Shown here: piece after piece, positions 22,601 to 34,800 of the stretch
Layout: every line of letters starts with the position of its first letter
How positions within the stretch are numbered: the first letter of the stretch is position 1
Source of the DNA: Microbotryum silenes-acaulis
Lineage: Eukaryota; Basidiomycota; Microbotryomycetes; Microbotryales; Microbotryaceae
NCBI GenBank assembly: GCA_003665825.1
Contig: QPFY01000001.1
Location: 179,001-243,000, forward strand
Reading direction: 5' to 3'
DNA length: 64,000 nt
The notes under the pieces: generated by a model
Told to the model about the DNA's origin: nothing
The model's database searches: none
Seen by the model: only the letters and a program-made list of their open reading frames with translations
Made by a program: the position numbers and the translations under genes

Positions 22601-23601
22601 CCGGGGCCGGGATCCTTCGCTCGATTGTCCCCCATGCCGCTGGCTTCTTCGCTGGCGAACAGACTCCCAAAGTCGGCGCCATCGCCGTCAAAGCTGGCTT
22701 GACCACCTTGGGCATCCTGTCGAGCACGTTGCGCCGTCTTTTTGGATCGTCTCGCTGCAGCAGCACTGGCGTCAGCGGCGACGATGACGTACTTGTCCTT
22801 CCATTCGTTGAAGGAAAGGAACTCGGGGGCCTCGACGGCCTCGTCCGAAGCGACGGCGGTTTGGGCCGCGATAGGCGGAACACTCGATGCTTCTTCTGTT
22901 GTAGATGCTACAGCAGTCGTTGCGGTTGTGCTTGTCGTTGTTGAAGTCGTTGAAGTGGAACTTGATACTGTGGGTTTGCCTTCGGTCAAGGTTATTCTCG
23001 AAGCGGTTGCCTCATCATTAGGGGTGGTGGTGACCGAAGAAGTGGCCGAAGAAACGACCGGCGTCGCGTCAGTTGCGGAAGGTGGGGTCGTCGATTGGCT
23101 GGACGGAGCGTCGGAGGGCGCGGTCGGGTTTGCAGCTGTCGTAGGTGATGTGGGGGCTGGTCCTTCCGAAGAGGTTGTGGCTACGTCCGGAGTCTCTTGT
23201 GCCACTGCTGGAGGTGTAGAAGGCGTCGACGAGCCCGCGGTCGAGGACGGCGGCAGGCTCGAGTCTGAGGTGGTCGCATGGTATGGCACCGGCCCGTGGG
23301 ACACGTGGACGTCGTCTGGAGTCGTCGCCGCGGTCTGAGCATCCGGATCTGGCGAAATCGTCGTACTGGAAGGAGCCAGAGGTGGTGTCGAAGTGGGCAG
23401 CACCGCAGTCGTGTGATCGATCGTGGTCACGGGCTCGAAGGTTCGTGCGACGTCAGCTTGATCGACCTGAACCTCGACGGCGGTTGCCGCAACTTGGACC
23501 GAAGCACTGTCCGCAGTACCATGGGGCTCTCTCGACGAGGCCCAACAGCAGCTGCAGTGCAAGAGCAGCAACAGCCTGGCGAGAGACACGCCGGCCTTCA
23601 T
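19612..23601 (-). CDS. SLP1: SUN-domain protein of the SLP1/SUCO type (ER membrane)
   Basis: Three exons: 23601-22114, 22039-20906, 20835-19612; 1281 aa. A cleavable-type signal peptide starts at the second in-frame Met (LARLLLLLHCSCC). A long Ser/Thr-rich lumenal region follows, then FLSFNEWKDKY (about 267), the conserved motif of this family. The SUN domain spans about 370-535 (RSNYAAFECAAMVH, DRYMLTPC, FVEVELCDEIQIDAIVLANFELFS, VRINFITHYGSEYYCPVSLLRVYG). A coiled region with MLREAFLRVERRLKDVEGM follows, one transmembrane segment (about 925-945, AELFGLLALVVFVVA), and a cytosolic Pro/Ser-rich tail. Unlike nuclear-envelope Sad1 proteins, the SUN domain lies in the middle, as in Slp1/Opt/SUCO, which act in the ER with Emp65 to guard soluble proteins. 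An upstream ATG (23682) would add 27 residues before the signal. Confidence 0.88.
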
Positions 23602-24307
23602 CGCCGCAGCGCTCGAGTCTTGACGCCCAAACGAGCAAAGTCGACGAGTTGTCGGTGCAGTGGGCCGTGCCAGACCCGACAAGCTCGCCTAATAGCAAAC
23701 GGCTTATAGCCTCGCGAGAACCTTTCCAAGTCTGCGAGTCGGATTTCTCCCTCTACATTCACTTCCTAAATGAGTAGAACCATGCACCATCAAAGTGCTC
23801 ATAAAAAAGAATTGAAGAATTTTGCCGAAGGCCCAGATACTGTATACATGTGCACAAAAGGGTCTCGCCTACTGCGCTGCAAGCTATGCTGAACACGTGA
23901 CCCGTTCCCGGTAGCGCGTAGCTCGAGTCGCACTGGTGGTACTATAAGGCTGCCAATTCAGCCAAGCTAGCAAAGCGGTCAAGAGCGACAGATTGTAATG
24001 GCGCATCTCAGAGGCGCACACCTTACACGTTGCCTGAACCCAAGCTGCTAGTTGCAACACGCCGAGAAAATGAGCCTCATAAGGCAGCCGAGGTGCGCCC
24101 GAGAGCAATCGATCGAGTGCGATCGAAGGTGATCGGCTCGTGCCTTTGCAAATTGAGTCATCCCCTTGTTACGTTTCTCTGGAAGAGGTGTTCGCTACGT
24201 TACAAATTACAAAGAGAAGGACTGAAAAAGTACATCTACTACAGCCGCAAATATGACAAGCAAGACGAAAAAAAGGTCGTAAAACTCGAGCGCCCCTCGG
24301 ACAGCGG
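23602..24307. other. Intergenic region between SUN and MFS genes
   Basis: Promoter side of the SUN gene and 3' flank of the transporter. Nothing else coding is supported. Confidence 0.4.
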
Positions 24308-26704
24308 TCACGCTTTGGTCCATGATGGGTCCAGTCCGTGAACGCTTCTTTCCAGTTGACGTTCCCTCCACCTCTGGCCATTGGCGCCGACATACAGCAA
24401 CGCGACAGATCCAACGGTGAGTATCACAGCAAAGCCCGTGTAGAACCAGCCATTCCCGATATGCTCGATGATGGGTTCCGCGACCTGCGAAGCGATGCAC
24501 GCCAGCACGCCTCGAAAGAGCGAGTTGCAAGCCACGGCCGAGCTCGAGCGACCCGGGTTTGCATCGACGATATAGCTCAACAGACTCGAGTAAAGCACCA
24601 TGATCGAAAGGCCGAGGAATAAGAGCGCGACCAGAGGGCCGGCGGCGTTGGTCCGCTTTTGCACGGTCCACGCGTAGAGGATGTAAAAGCACGGTACAAG
24701 CACCATCGCGAGCCGCGTCGACTTGATGCGCATTTCGGGAGACCCCTTTCCCCCGCTCTTCGCTTTCAGCTTGTTGAACACGTAGTCCGAGTACCGACCA
24801 CCGAGTACCGATCCGATAAAGTTGCCCGTGCCCAAGCAAAGCAGCACCAGTCCTGTCTTGACCGCGCTGTAATTGTACGGCGCCGCAGCGAAGGTTCTCG
24901 AAATGGTGAAAGTGATGCAATACGTGGAGGCGAATAGCTGTTGGATGGTCGTACGAAGTTACCAGTCAGAGGGCGAAGGGAAAGGTATGTGCATCTCTCA
25001 GGGAGGGCCAGAGGTCGCACGCACCAGTCCACTGAACGCGATCGAGATAAAATTGTATTTCTGGGCGAGGACAGCCCCTGTGGCGGCGAATGGCTGAGCA
25101 AAAATGTATTCGTGCGTGTGTCAGACAGGTGCCATTCGGTAAGGTACAATGGTCTTTCCATTGTTGACTTACATTGATATCCCTGAGGTGGATTTTGACA
25201 TTGTCGTCACCGCTCCTTCCGCTCAGCGCGGTCATGACCCTCGCGAGCGTGGGGGTGGCAGTCGGTCGAATGGACCGTTGGGGGCCGGGCGCGAACGAGG
25301 TTTGTGGCGGCCCTCGAGTGAGAGGAAGGGTGTCGTTCTTGGGCAATGCTCCTTCCGCTTTGAGCCTGTCTGCTTTGGCGTGGGCTCTAGCTCGCTTCAT
25401 TGCCAACCGCCAAGCTAAAGACCGTTCTCTGCGGAAGGTTTCTGGACTGCAAGATGAAGCAGCGGACCATGGTGTAAGATCAGTCTCGCTAGCTTTCCCC
25501 TTCAAGTCGAAGTAGGCAGTAACTGACAGCCAAATCATCGTCATTAAACAAATGACACCGTACTGTGGGTCAACGTGGTATGGATCAAGCTCAGTACACC
25601 AGCCGGGAAGTTGGTCTAGTCGCCCTTTCCACTCACGCCGATGAGAAAATAAAACGTTGTCCGCCATGAGCCAGCTTCCGCGAGGGCGCCACCAAGAAGA
25701 GGTCCGAGCGAGGGCGTCAGAAGGGGTATACCATAGAAGAAGCCGATCTTGGTACCGCGCTCGTGAACATCGAATATGTCGGATAAAGTGCCTGCTCCGA
25801 GTGATAGTGGCGCCCCGCTTCCGAGAGACTGGAGCAATCGCATGGCCACGAATACGCCGATTTTGTCGGCTCGAGAGCAGACCGTCGTCGCGACCAGGTA
25901 GATGATTATAGCCGTGATGTAGCATGTCTTTCTCCCCTTGATTTCGCTTAGCGCGGACCAGAATACGGGGGTCACACCTTGCCCAAGGATGAACAATGAC
26001 ACCGACGCGGCCACGAGCGAGTCGCTGGCGTTGAGATCGGCTTGAAGCGATTTCAAAGCGGGGAAGTAGATCGACGACGACAGTAGCCCGCCAGCGGCAT
26101 TGTAAGCGATACAAACCAAAATGAGGTTTTTCCTCCTGGTCGACCAAGCTCGCGGGTCATTCGTGACTTCGAGGTGCTCAATGTCGAGTTGCTCGGCAGG
26201 CGGTCGACGTGGCGGCTGTGGGTCTTCGGCAACATGGGTGACGGGCACGGAGGGGGGTCGCCCGACGACGGTCACTTCATCGTCTTCCATGTTGGCTGCC
26301 TTGTCAAGCTGGGGCGTGAGTGGCGGTGAAGAGGAATTGAAGGCGCCAGGCGATGTTCCCGAGCTGCCGACGGCTTTCTCGTGCTCATTATGCTTCAAAT
26401 CGGTTGTGGCGGTTAACTCAGACTCCGAGGGCTGGCTCGCGTCGACCAGCAGTTGACGGCCTCGCGTTGAGCCGACCTTTCCATCTTGACTGACTTCGGG
26501 TCTTCCGGTAGAGTCGTTATCTTGCCCCGGTGAAGCGTGTTCTGCAGCCGCTATCATTGATTCTGCGACCACGCTCGCGACGGGGTTTGCGGCGGAGATG
26601 ACGACGTCGACATCCAGACGAGTTCCAGTCGCCGAATCAGCGTGAGCCAGCGAAGATGCCGTTGTGGCCCCAGTAGGTATCGGTGGTACGTCGGCAGAGC
26701 CCAT
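24308..26704 (-). CDS. Major facilitator transporter, DHA1 drug:H+ antiporter type
   Basis: Five exons: 26704-25637, 25562-25528, 25446-25173, 25093-25025, 24937-24308; 691 aa. A long cytosolic N-terminus (about 180 aa, Ser/Pro-rich) precedes TM1 (NLILVCIAYNAAGGLLSSSIYFPAL). The MFS motif A-like loop reads SEIKGRKTCY, and motif C-like Gly-rich helix is GIPLLTPSLGPLLGGALAEAGSW. A central charged loop begins LPETFRRERSLAWRLA. The second half includes KYNFISIAFSGL and a Gly-rich helix before GGRYSDYVFNKLK. The PET-x-R element and overall order match the QDR/DHA1 efflux group of fungi. A 35-nt exon (25562-25528) is needed to keep frame. Likely a plasma-membrane exporter of small molecules or polyamines; the substrate is unknown. 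Confidence 0.9.
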
Positions 26705-28076
26705 GTTATCTCGAGCAGAGGTATATATCTGCTTTGGGATGGAATGGGAGGAAGAGGTGAACCGATGGATCCGTCGGCTTGAGTCACGAGCCGGTTTCGC
26801 AGCACGGCCGGGGGCTGCCGGGGGCTAATAATGAAAGTGCCGTCCGATTGGGTAAACTTAAACTTACAAAACCGTACTAAACTCGGCGGCCAACCAGTGT
26901 GCCCCGAGTGCCATGGGGCCGTCAAAAAGTCTAAGACAGAACATGGACAAAAAGAGAGTGACAAACACGCGCACCAGAGTAGTAATTGGTAGGGATAGTA
27001 ATCAAGTGGCTTCTGCCAGGTCTGGAGAACCACAAAAACAAAAGCAACAAAATCAGGGGCGGGCGCCGGGCGCGTGTGAGGCAACGGATTGGTCAGCGAG
27101 ACCTTCGAGTCATCGAGCTCAAGTACCAAGGAGCTCGAGGCGACCTCCTCTAACCGATCGACCGGCGCGGGCAGCATCGTCGCACCACAAGCTGACTTAC
27201 CGTTCTCGAGCAGTAGGTTGTACGAGCGAGGTTGGAGATGGCGTCATTGAGGATTCGTTTAACCTATCGTGAGGCTGTGAAAAATGTAATTGATTATCCA
27301 GTGGGGCTCGCAACGCAACAGGTCGCGAGACGCCGATGCAATCCCAGCGCACGAGTGCATAGCTGTGCGATGTCGTGCAGAAATGATAGATGACCCAGAG
27401 AGAGGTATGCAAGGACATGCACCGATGTGCACATGCATGCATACCTATGCACACGTGCGCAGGGGCGACAGACGCTGTACTCAACTGCCCGCGAAGGCGG
27501 CTCCGCGATCTGGGCCGGTTTCGCACCGAGTGGGGGTGGGGGCTGCAGGAGTCAAGAGTGAAGCGCCGACGTGCTTGCTGAATGAGGAAAGAGGAGGGTG
27601 GGTAGCCCAACAAGCAGTTTCAGATGATCGACGATGTCTAATAGGGTGGATCAGGACACCCAATGCCGGCACCAGCGGCCGTAAAGACGGGCCGTGTTCT
27701 CGCCGGGTCGATCCGCGCTCTGGCTCCAGAGTAACCCACCCGGGGCAACAAAAACTGACTCATAGCAGGCAGAACTTAATAATGGTGCTTTCTGGTCGTT
27801 TTCGATCAGCCCCTTTCACGTTCGTTCGTCGGGCCACAGCGCTGACGGTGTCTGATGCAACCGAGGGCCGTGCGACAAAGAGGGGAGCAAAGGGGGATAG
27901 GTGATTACAGGAAATTATGTAGAGATGTAGAGGTTATTCACAGGCTAGGCAGGAGGAAACTAGGAACAGAGAAGGGGGGGAGAGGGGCGAGAGCAGGGGG
28001 GCAAGAGAGGAAGGGGAGAAGAGTCGCCGTGGGTATCCGTTTGCTTCCACGCCAGAATAGAAATATGCCCGTTGGA
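26705..28076. other. Intergenic region with ATGC-rich alternating tract
   Basis: About 1.4 kb without a convincing gene. A 204-codon plus-strand frame at 27290-27904 has no domain and overlaps a low-complexity alternating purine-pyrimidine tract (about 27408-27466, repeated TGCA/CATG steps), so I do not call it. The left side is the MFS promoter. Confidence 0.4.
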
Positions 28077-28837
28077 TCATGCTGGCTCGTTGTGGTGGGC
28101 ATGGTGAGGGATGTTGCCGAGTCCACCTCGTCCATGCACTGGCTCTTCGCCGGCGTGCTCAGCGGCGTATTTCTCCTCGACTACACGCTCCTCGGCATCG
28201 AGCGCGGCTTGACGTTCGCGCGACTCGGCGTTCTTGGAAGTGGAGCGCACGTTTCCCGTTCCTCCGCGACCAGCAGTAACATGGGGGTCGTGACCGTGAT
28301 GGGCTGCACGCGAGCGTGACTGCGATCGAGATCGGGCTGCGGCGATCACTTCGGGCGACTCGTCGGCCTGGCGAGCTCGAGAGCGAGACATGTTGCCGGC
28401 TCCACCTGAATAGAAAGCGCGTCACACATGGTGGGGTTGGCACACGGTCTTGGTCATGACTGCGGAGTGCTGTACGACTCACCACGTCCAGTGCTGGCCA
28501 TGAAACGACCACGCTCTTGAGTGTCGTCGGCGGTAGGGGTTGAGTGAGCGTGGCCTGCAAGTCGACGTCGTCATTCGGATGTGCGCACAGTGGCAAGTCG
28601 ACCGAAACCATCGTCCAAAATGGGAAAAAAAGAGTGGATTAGATGTTAGTGCATGATGGCGGTAGTTTGGGAGATCTTGGCCAGCCAGGTAGTGCAAGGG
28701 CCTTGATCAACCCAGACGACGATAAGGGCCGGGGCTGGGCATAGAGTGACAGCGCATTCGGGATGTTGAGGGCGCACAACGATCGAGCAAGACTAACCAT
28801 CTCCAAGCTTCTCCTTGACTTTATCTAAAAGTCCCAT
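28077..28837 (-). CDS. PAR32: Par32/DUF3602-type protein with GRGGxGN motifs
   Basis: Three exons: 28837-28798, 28554-28483, 28405-28077; 146 aa. Splicing joins MGLLDKVKEKLGDG to an exon ending in TGRG and then GAGN, creating the first GRGGAGN motif. Two further copies follow, GRGGTGN and GRGGLGN near the C-terminus. This repeat is the signature of fungal Par32/DUF3602 proteins, which are intrinsically disordered. In yeast, Par32 is phosphorylated in response to rapamycin and binds ammonium permeases. The Ser/Arg-rich middle offers phosphorylation sites. Function here is by family only; the two introns are well supported because they restore the motif. Confidence 0.8.
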
Positions 28838-30461
28838 GGCTGCGGCGACTTGTGGGCTGGGTAAGGTGCGGTGAGAGGGGCTTTTTGTAAGAAGGCGAAA
28901 GGGCGGCGCCGCGCTTGAGATCTTGAGAGGCCGAAGTGAGGTCCAGCGATAATGACGAAATCGAGAGGGGACAGAGTCATACGCTCGTCAGCTCTGGTTC
29001 GAGTACTCTGCCTCTGTCTACAGTCTACAGCCGAGGTATGGGGAAGTTCAAGCTCAACCGAGACGTACAGGTACCGATCTTGTGAGGTTGGTGGGGGGTA
29101 GGGGAAGGACAGAAGGATGTAGATCGTCCCGACAGCTAAAGCGACCTGCCGCCCTCGGCCCTCAGCGCCTCAGCCTCTATCGCGAAGAGCTCTTGGCGCA
29201 GATCGCTTGCCCTTCCGATCGAAAGCGCTGGAGAAACACGGGACAGCCCGAATCTGCTGCCATCTGTGTAGGCTATATCAAGGATGGGATATACCGTTAC
29301 CGTTCATCTGCTCTCATGCCTGGCCCTCGACGGATCGCCCTCACACTGCACCGATGACCCCAAACTCCGTACAGAACTTCGACAGGCTGGGCCTGGCTGG
29401 GCTTGGCCTGATCTGCGCTCGGGCCGGATCCGCTGATAGCGATAAGGTGATCTCGCCGGCAGCGGCAGCCAACCAGTGAGCTCGCTGCGAGCGCTCAGGC
29501 ATTTGGTATGTTCCAAGAGCTTCGGACGAGGGCGATGTTACGAGCAGAGCTCCTCGTAATAGATGTAGATAGGTAGGTCGTGAGCCCAGCTCTGTCGAAT
29601 CTAAGAGGGTGATTTTGACTTTTGAGCGAGCTCGAGCAGTGGCATGAACACGCCGGGAAGTACGAACGCCGACCTTGATCATCTGAAGTGCGCAGAGTAG
29701 ATCATGCAACCTTCGGTCATGGGATAGAAGACCCCGTGATTCACTCAAAATCCCAGACGAAGTTGCAAAACGTTGTACTCAAAGCGCAGCCTGTTCTCCA
29801 GCGTCCGTGCCCAGTCCACTGCAGGCACTTTTTTGTCGAGGAAAAGTCACTCCAAGAACGGCTGGAGCCACAAAGATCTGCTGTCGAGAAGACTAAAGAA
29901 CACGTTTCAGGTTGGTTTCGGTGGTAGCCCGGACTGCTAATTCTCGCAGATGACTTTTTCAAAAGAACTTTTGCACTCTGCCATGCCCTCGACGCGGTCG
30001 TGTGTACACCATACCCGACGAATCAAAAGTTCCTCAATTCTGACCTTCTTCACTACTGGCTGTGCACCGGTACCATCTCGCAGATTCAGCTTCTGAAGAA
30101 AGCATTAAATTTCTTTCGTTCGAGGCTAAACACGTGCGCACGGCCGGCCTCCCGCCTCGAGCTCGCCTAGCCGGCTTCGATCCTACGCGCGCGACCGACT
30201 AGACGGTTTGCTCGCGCGCTGCCCTTCCGTCGACTTTCGACATCGCTGCTCAGCTCTCGGAATTGCAAGCAACTGCCGCCGCTGACTTGCCTCGAGTTAG
30301 GTGCCACCCCCGAATGGCGTCAAACAGGGCTTACGAACGCTCAAAGCGTTCGAAACCAGCCACGGCTATGTGCCCGTTTTTTTCTTCGCTCTGCCACCAC
30401 GTTCACCCTCGCTGTCTCCGCCTGTACGACTCTTTCCTTCCTCCCCCTCACATCCCTCACC
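28838..30461. other. Divergent upstream region of PAR32 and histone H3
   Basis: About 1.6 kb between two outward-facing starts. The last 100 nt before H3 are C/T-rich. Small open frames (for example 29341-29748 on the minus strand) show no domain or splice support. Confidence 0.45.
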
Positions 30462-31352
<891 letters not shown>

Positions 31353-31814
31353 AGTCTCTCGATCTCGTTCATCTTTTGTCCTCCTTCTGTTTTTTAGATC
31401 TTCTATGTTGTCCTTGTTGAGATTGAGACGTCACTATTTTTGATTTCTGCCCGCTCTTGCTGCGTCTTTGCGAGCAAGCGAAAGTGTCAGTCTAGTAAGT
31501 GGCACGTGCGAAGTGTACCTCCGGCACAGCGAGAGAAATGTTTCGCAGGCAAGCTTAAAAGGTTTCCCAACGAAGAACGGGGTAATGCTTTCAAAGGTAA
31601 AAAAAGTGTGTATATTGCGGTTGCATATTGTTCTCGGGTCTTACTGCAGGGGTAAAACAATTTTACAACACGAGCACAGTTGCGGATCGTCGAACGAAAG
31701 AATGCAAGACGAATGGTCGCCCGCGAGGGTAGGAAAACGCCACTGCTGTGGCCGAGAGCAAGACCGAGGGATGTCGACTTGGAAAAGGTGGATAAGATTT
31801 AAGCCGACGGCCCT
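31353..31814. other. Convergent 3' flanks of H3 and the 1511-aa gene
   Basis: T-rich just after the H3 stop, then A-rich at about 31550-31610. No hairpin typical of metazoan histone mRNAs was evident by eye. Nothing coding is supported. Confidence 0.4.
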
Positions 31815-34800
31815 TTAAGGGCCCGTCGGTCGAGCTTCCACAATCGCATCCGGCACGGCGGAGAAAGCAGGGTCGCCTGCCCCGACACGTGGTGTGCGCT
31901 CGCTCGAGTCATGTCGCTCGATGAAGGCGCGGGGATGGGCGAACTGACCAATCGTCTGGTCCTTCACAGCACCATCCGGAACGTCAAGCTCTGATGGCCG
32001 GATATCGGAGGCGTCCTGTGTGCAAAGCGGCGGCGACAAGTTCGTTGTCGATTGTTGGTGGTCCAGCTGAGGGGGGCTTGGCTCTTCGGGCAGGGCCTCA
32101 ATGCGACGCCTCGGACTGATGTCGAAGCTAGAGTCACTACTGGAACCGAGATTGGGTGACTCCTTGCCTGAGCCGCCGGGATTTGAAATCAAAGACAAAG
32201 TTCCTCCGGGAGGCGCCCATCGCGGGGAGAGGAAAGTTGGGAGCGAACCGATGTACCCAGGACCGGAGATGGTCTCGACGATGCTGCTGGCTCGAGTGCG
32301 CGGTCCTCCGAAGTCGTCGACGTCGATACTGGAGACCTGGTCTTCGTCGATCAGCGTCAGAGACTCGCCTTCGCGATGACTTTCAGCGCCACCTTTAGAC
32401 GATGATGAGGCCAAGGCGGTAGGGTACGACGCCTGGTCGGGTCGTGACACGAGCCTGTGCGACCTGGTCGGCGTGTCGAGCACGATAACGAGGTCGTCAT
32501 CGTCGTCGGGGTCGTCGGCGGCATCCGCTTGGTGGGTGTTGGGGAAAGTGGTTGTGGAGCGACGGCGACTGTTCTGGCTGCTTCGTCGCTGCTGCTTTCC
32601 GGGCAGTGAGGGATCCGATGTTCGGCGACTGCTGCGGCGACGTTCGTTCGAGAGCGGCGGGCGGCTCGAGTGGGTCGAAGGCAGCGGGGTGACTCCGAAG
32701 GAAACCGAGTCAAGATCGATGTAGCTCAAGGGATGCGTCTATAGCCGCGTCGGGATGGGCTGTGGAGTCAGCACGGATGTTCCAATACACGAGCAAAGAA
32801 GCGTGCTCGTCTCCACTCACCTGGCTATCACCCATATGTTCCGCGCTGTACTTGCGGCGACTCGCACTGACACCAATTTCCGTCAGCGTCGAGCTGGACG
32901 CTTGAGCCTTGGGAGAGCCAGATTCCGACGTCGACGAGGCTTCGTGGCGACTGTTGTCGATGGCCTTGAGTCTTGCCTCTGCTCGCATTGCTCTGTTCGC
33001 CAGTGCCCGTAGCGCTTCTTGGTTCTGTTCAACCGGGGGGGGGGGGGGGGGGGGGGGGTCGGAAACGACACAAATCGGATATGAGTAAGATGCGATATCG
33101 TAAAAACCTACACTTAGTCAATGATCCTACCTCGACCTCTAGGTTGTGCTGCTCTTCCTCAAGCACGATCAAGCGCCAGCGAGCGATCTCCAGTTCCTTG
33201 GCAGTCCGCTCTGCATCCATTTCAACTGCCTTGACTTTGGACCTGAAGGCGTCTTGCCACTCGAGCGAGGAGCGGTCGGTATTCGAAAAGGCGAAAGCGG
33301 AAAGACCTGCTGCGTTGGAAGTGGAGCGATTGCGATCGTTCCCATTCCGACCGGAGGACATGCGTCGTTGGTTGTTCGGCCGCTGGGGAATCGATGGCGT
33401 AGGCAGGACGCTGCGCAGTTGCTGGTGCTGGATCGAGGCTGACAACACGCTCATGCTCGCGACCGTTTGCGCATTGAAAAGGTGCGGCATACTGTATGCC
33501 AGCCCGTTGGAGAAAGCAGGTGCAGCGCTCAAAGAAACTGGATACGCTCCGACCGACGTCGACGGGAATGTCGAAGTTGGAGACAGCAGCAAGGACGAGC
33601 TGGGGAACGCGGTGGATGTCGCTGATCCGATCAACGGCGGAGTCCAATTGGAGCCGTTCGACGAGCTCGAGATCGGGTAGACGAGGGCATCTACAGGCGT
33701 CTTGGGCGTGGCGGCGGCGGCAGCGGCCCCTGAATGCAGGGTCGGGGCGTGCATCTGGTCGGCAGACGCGGTATTCGAGGTTGTGGATGCGGTTGGGCAA
33801 AGGGAACCATCGACCATTGCTTGGGCCAGAAGGATCGAACGGTGCTGTTGATGCTGTTCCGCTTCCAGTCGTGCCCGCTCGATCTGTGAGAGCTGCTGGT
33901 GTCGCAAACTGAGCTGATGAACTTGCGCTTCAAGTGCCAAGACGTGCTGCGCCTGCGCCTGCGCTTGCTGAAACGTCTGCTGGGCATGGAGTTGCTGCAT
34001 CTGTCGCTGCATCTGCTGCTGCATCTGCTGCTGTTGCTGCTGCTGTTGCTGAGCCATCGATTGCAGCATGCTCGGCGAAGAAAGCGGCGAAGGATGAACA
34101 GCCACTCCATAATTGTTGTAGCCGGCCATGAAATGATAGCCTGGCGGGTAAGACGACGTTGTGGCCTGAGAAGGCGTGATTGGAGAGAAGTCGAACGAAC
34201 CTGCCGGCTGCCGTGAGGCAGCAGCTTGTGTTTCCAACTGCGTCGCACCGCCATTGCTTCCAAAATGCTGGTTTTGGCCCGGGGGCGCCGAGGCTTGACC
34301 GCCACTCGAGGCAAGGCCGGACGCGATCACGGGCGGTGGCCATCGACCGTCGGCAGCCTCCCAGTCTTCGGAAGCAGAGGCGTGTTGCTGGGCGGACCGG
34401 GAGGGTTGCGAGCGCTTCGGAGCTGGAGACGAGTGGGGACTTGCCCACTCGGAAGACGAAGCATAGTCAGGGCGATTTGTGGTTGTGTTGGGGCCGCAAT
34501 ATCCCCCAGGACCCGCGCCTGCGTCCTCACGAGCCAGCTTCGGCGAGTCGCGATGAACAGTCTCCGAAGGTAAGCGGAACAGGGGTCCTCGTGTCGCCAT
34601 TCCAGCAGAGCTGCCATCGATCGCAAGGCCCATCTGCCCGGTCTTCCAGTAAGGGTCGTCCAGTCGCAATTGTCGACCGGCGCCGTTGACGACGCTCGGG
34701 GATTTGCGATGGGACGATGTCTTGCTACCTCCGGCGGCTCGGCGCGTTTCCGATGATGGTGTGCTAGGTGAGGACATGGACCGAGACAAGGGCGGAGGTC

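Noticed and set aside
27290..27904. 204-codon plus-strand open frame
   Set aside because: Low-complexity composition, no domain, no splice signals in phase; it spans an alternating TGCA tract and is best seen as a chance frame.
33029..33060. Poly-Pro end (and poly-Gly frame) encoded by the G24/C24 run
   Set aside because: The run lies inside an intron once the phase-consistent splice 33131 to 33024 is applied, so it is not translated.
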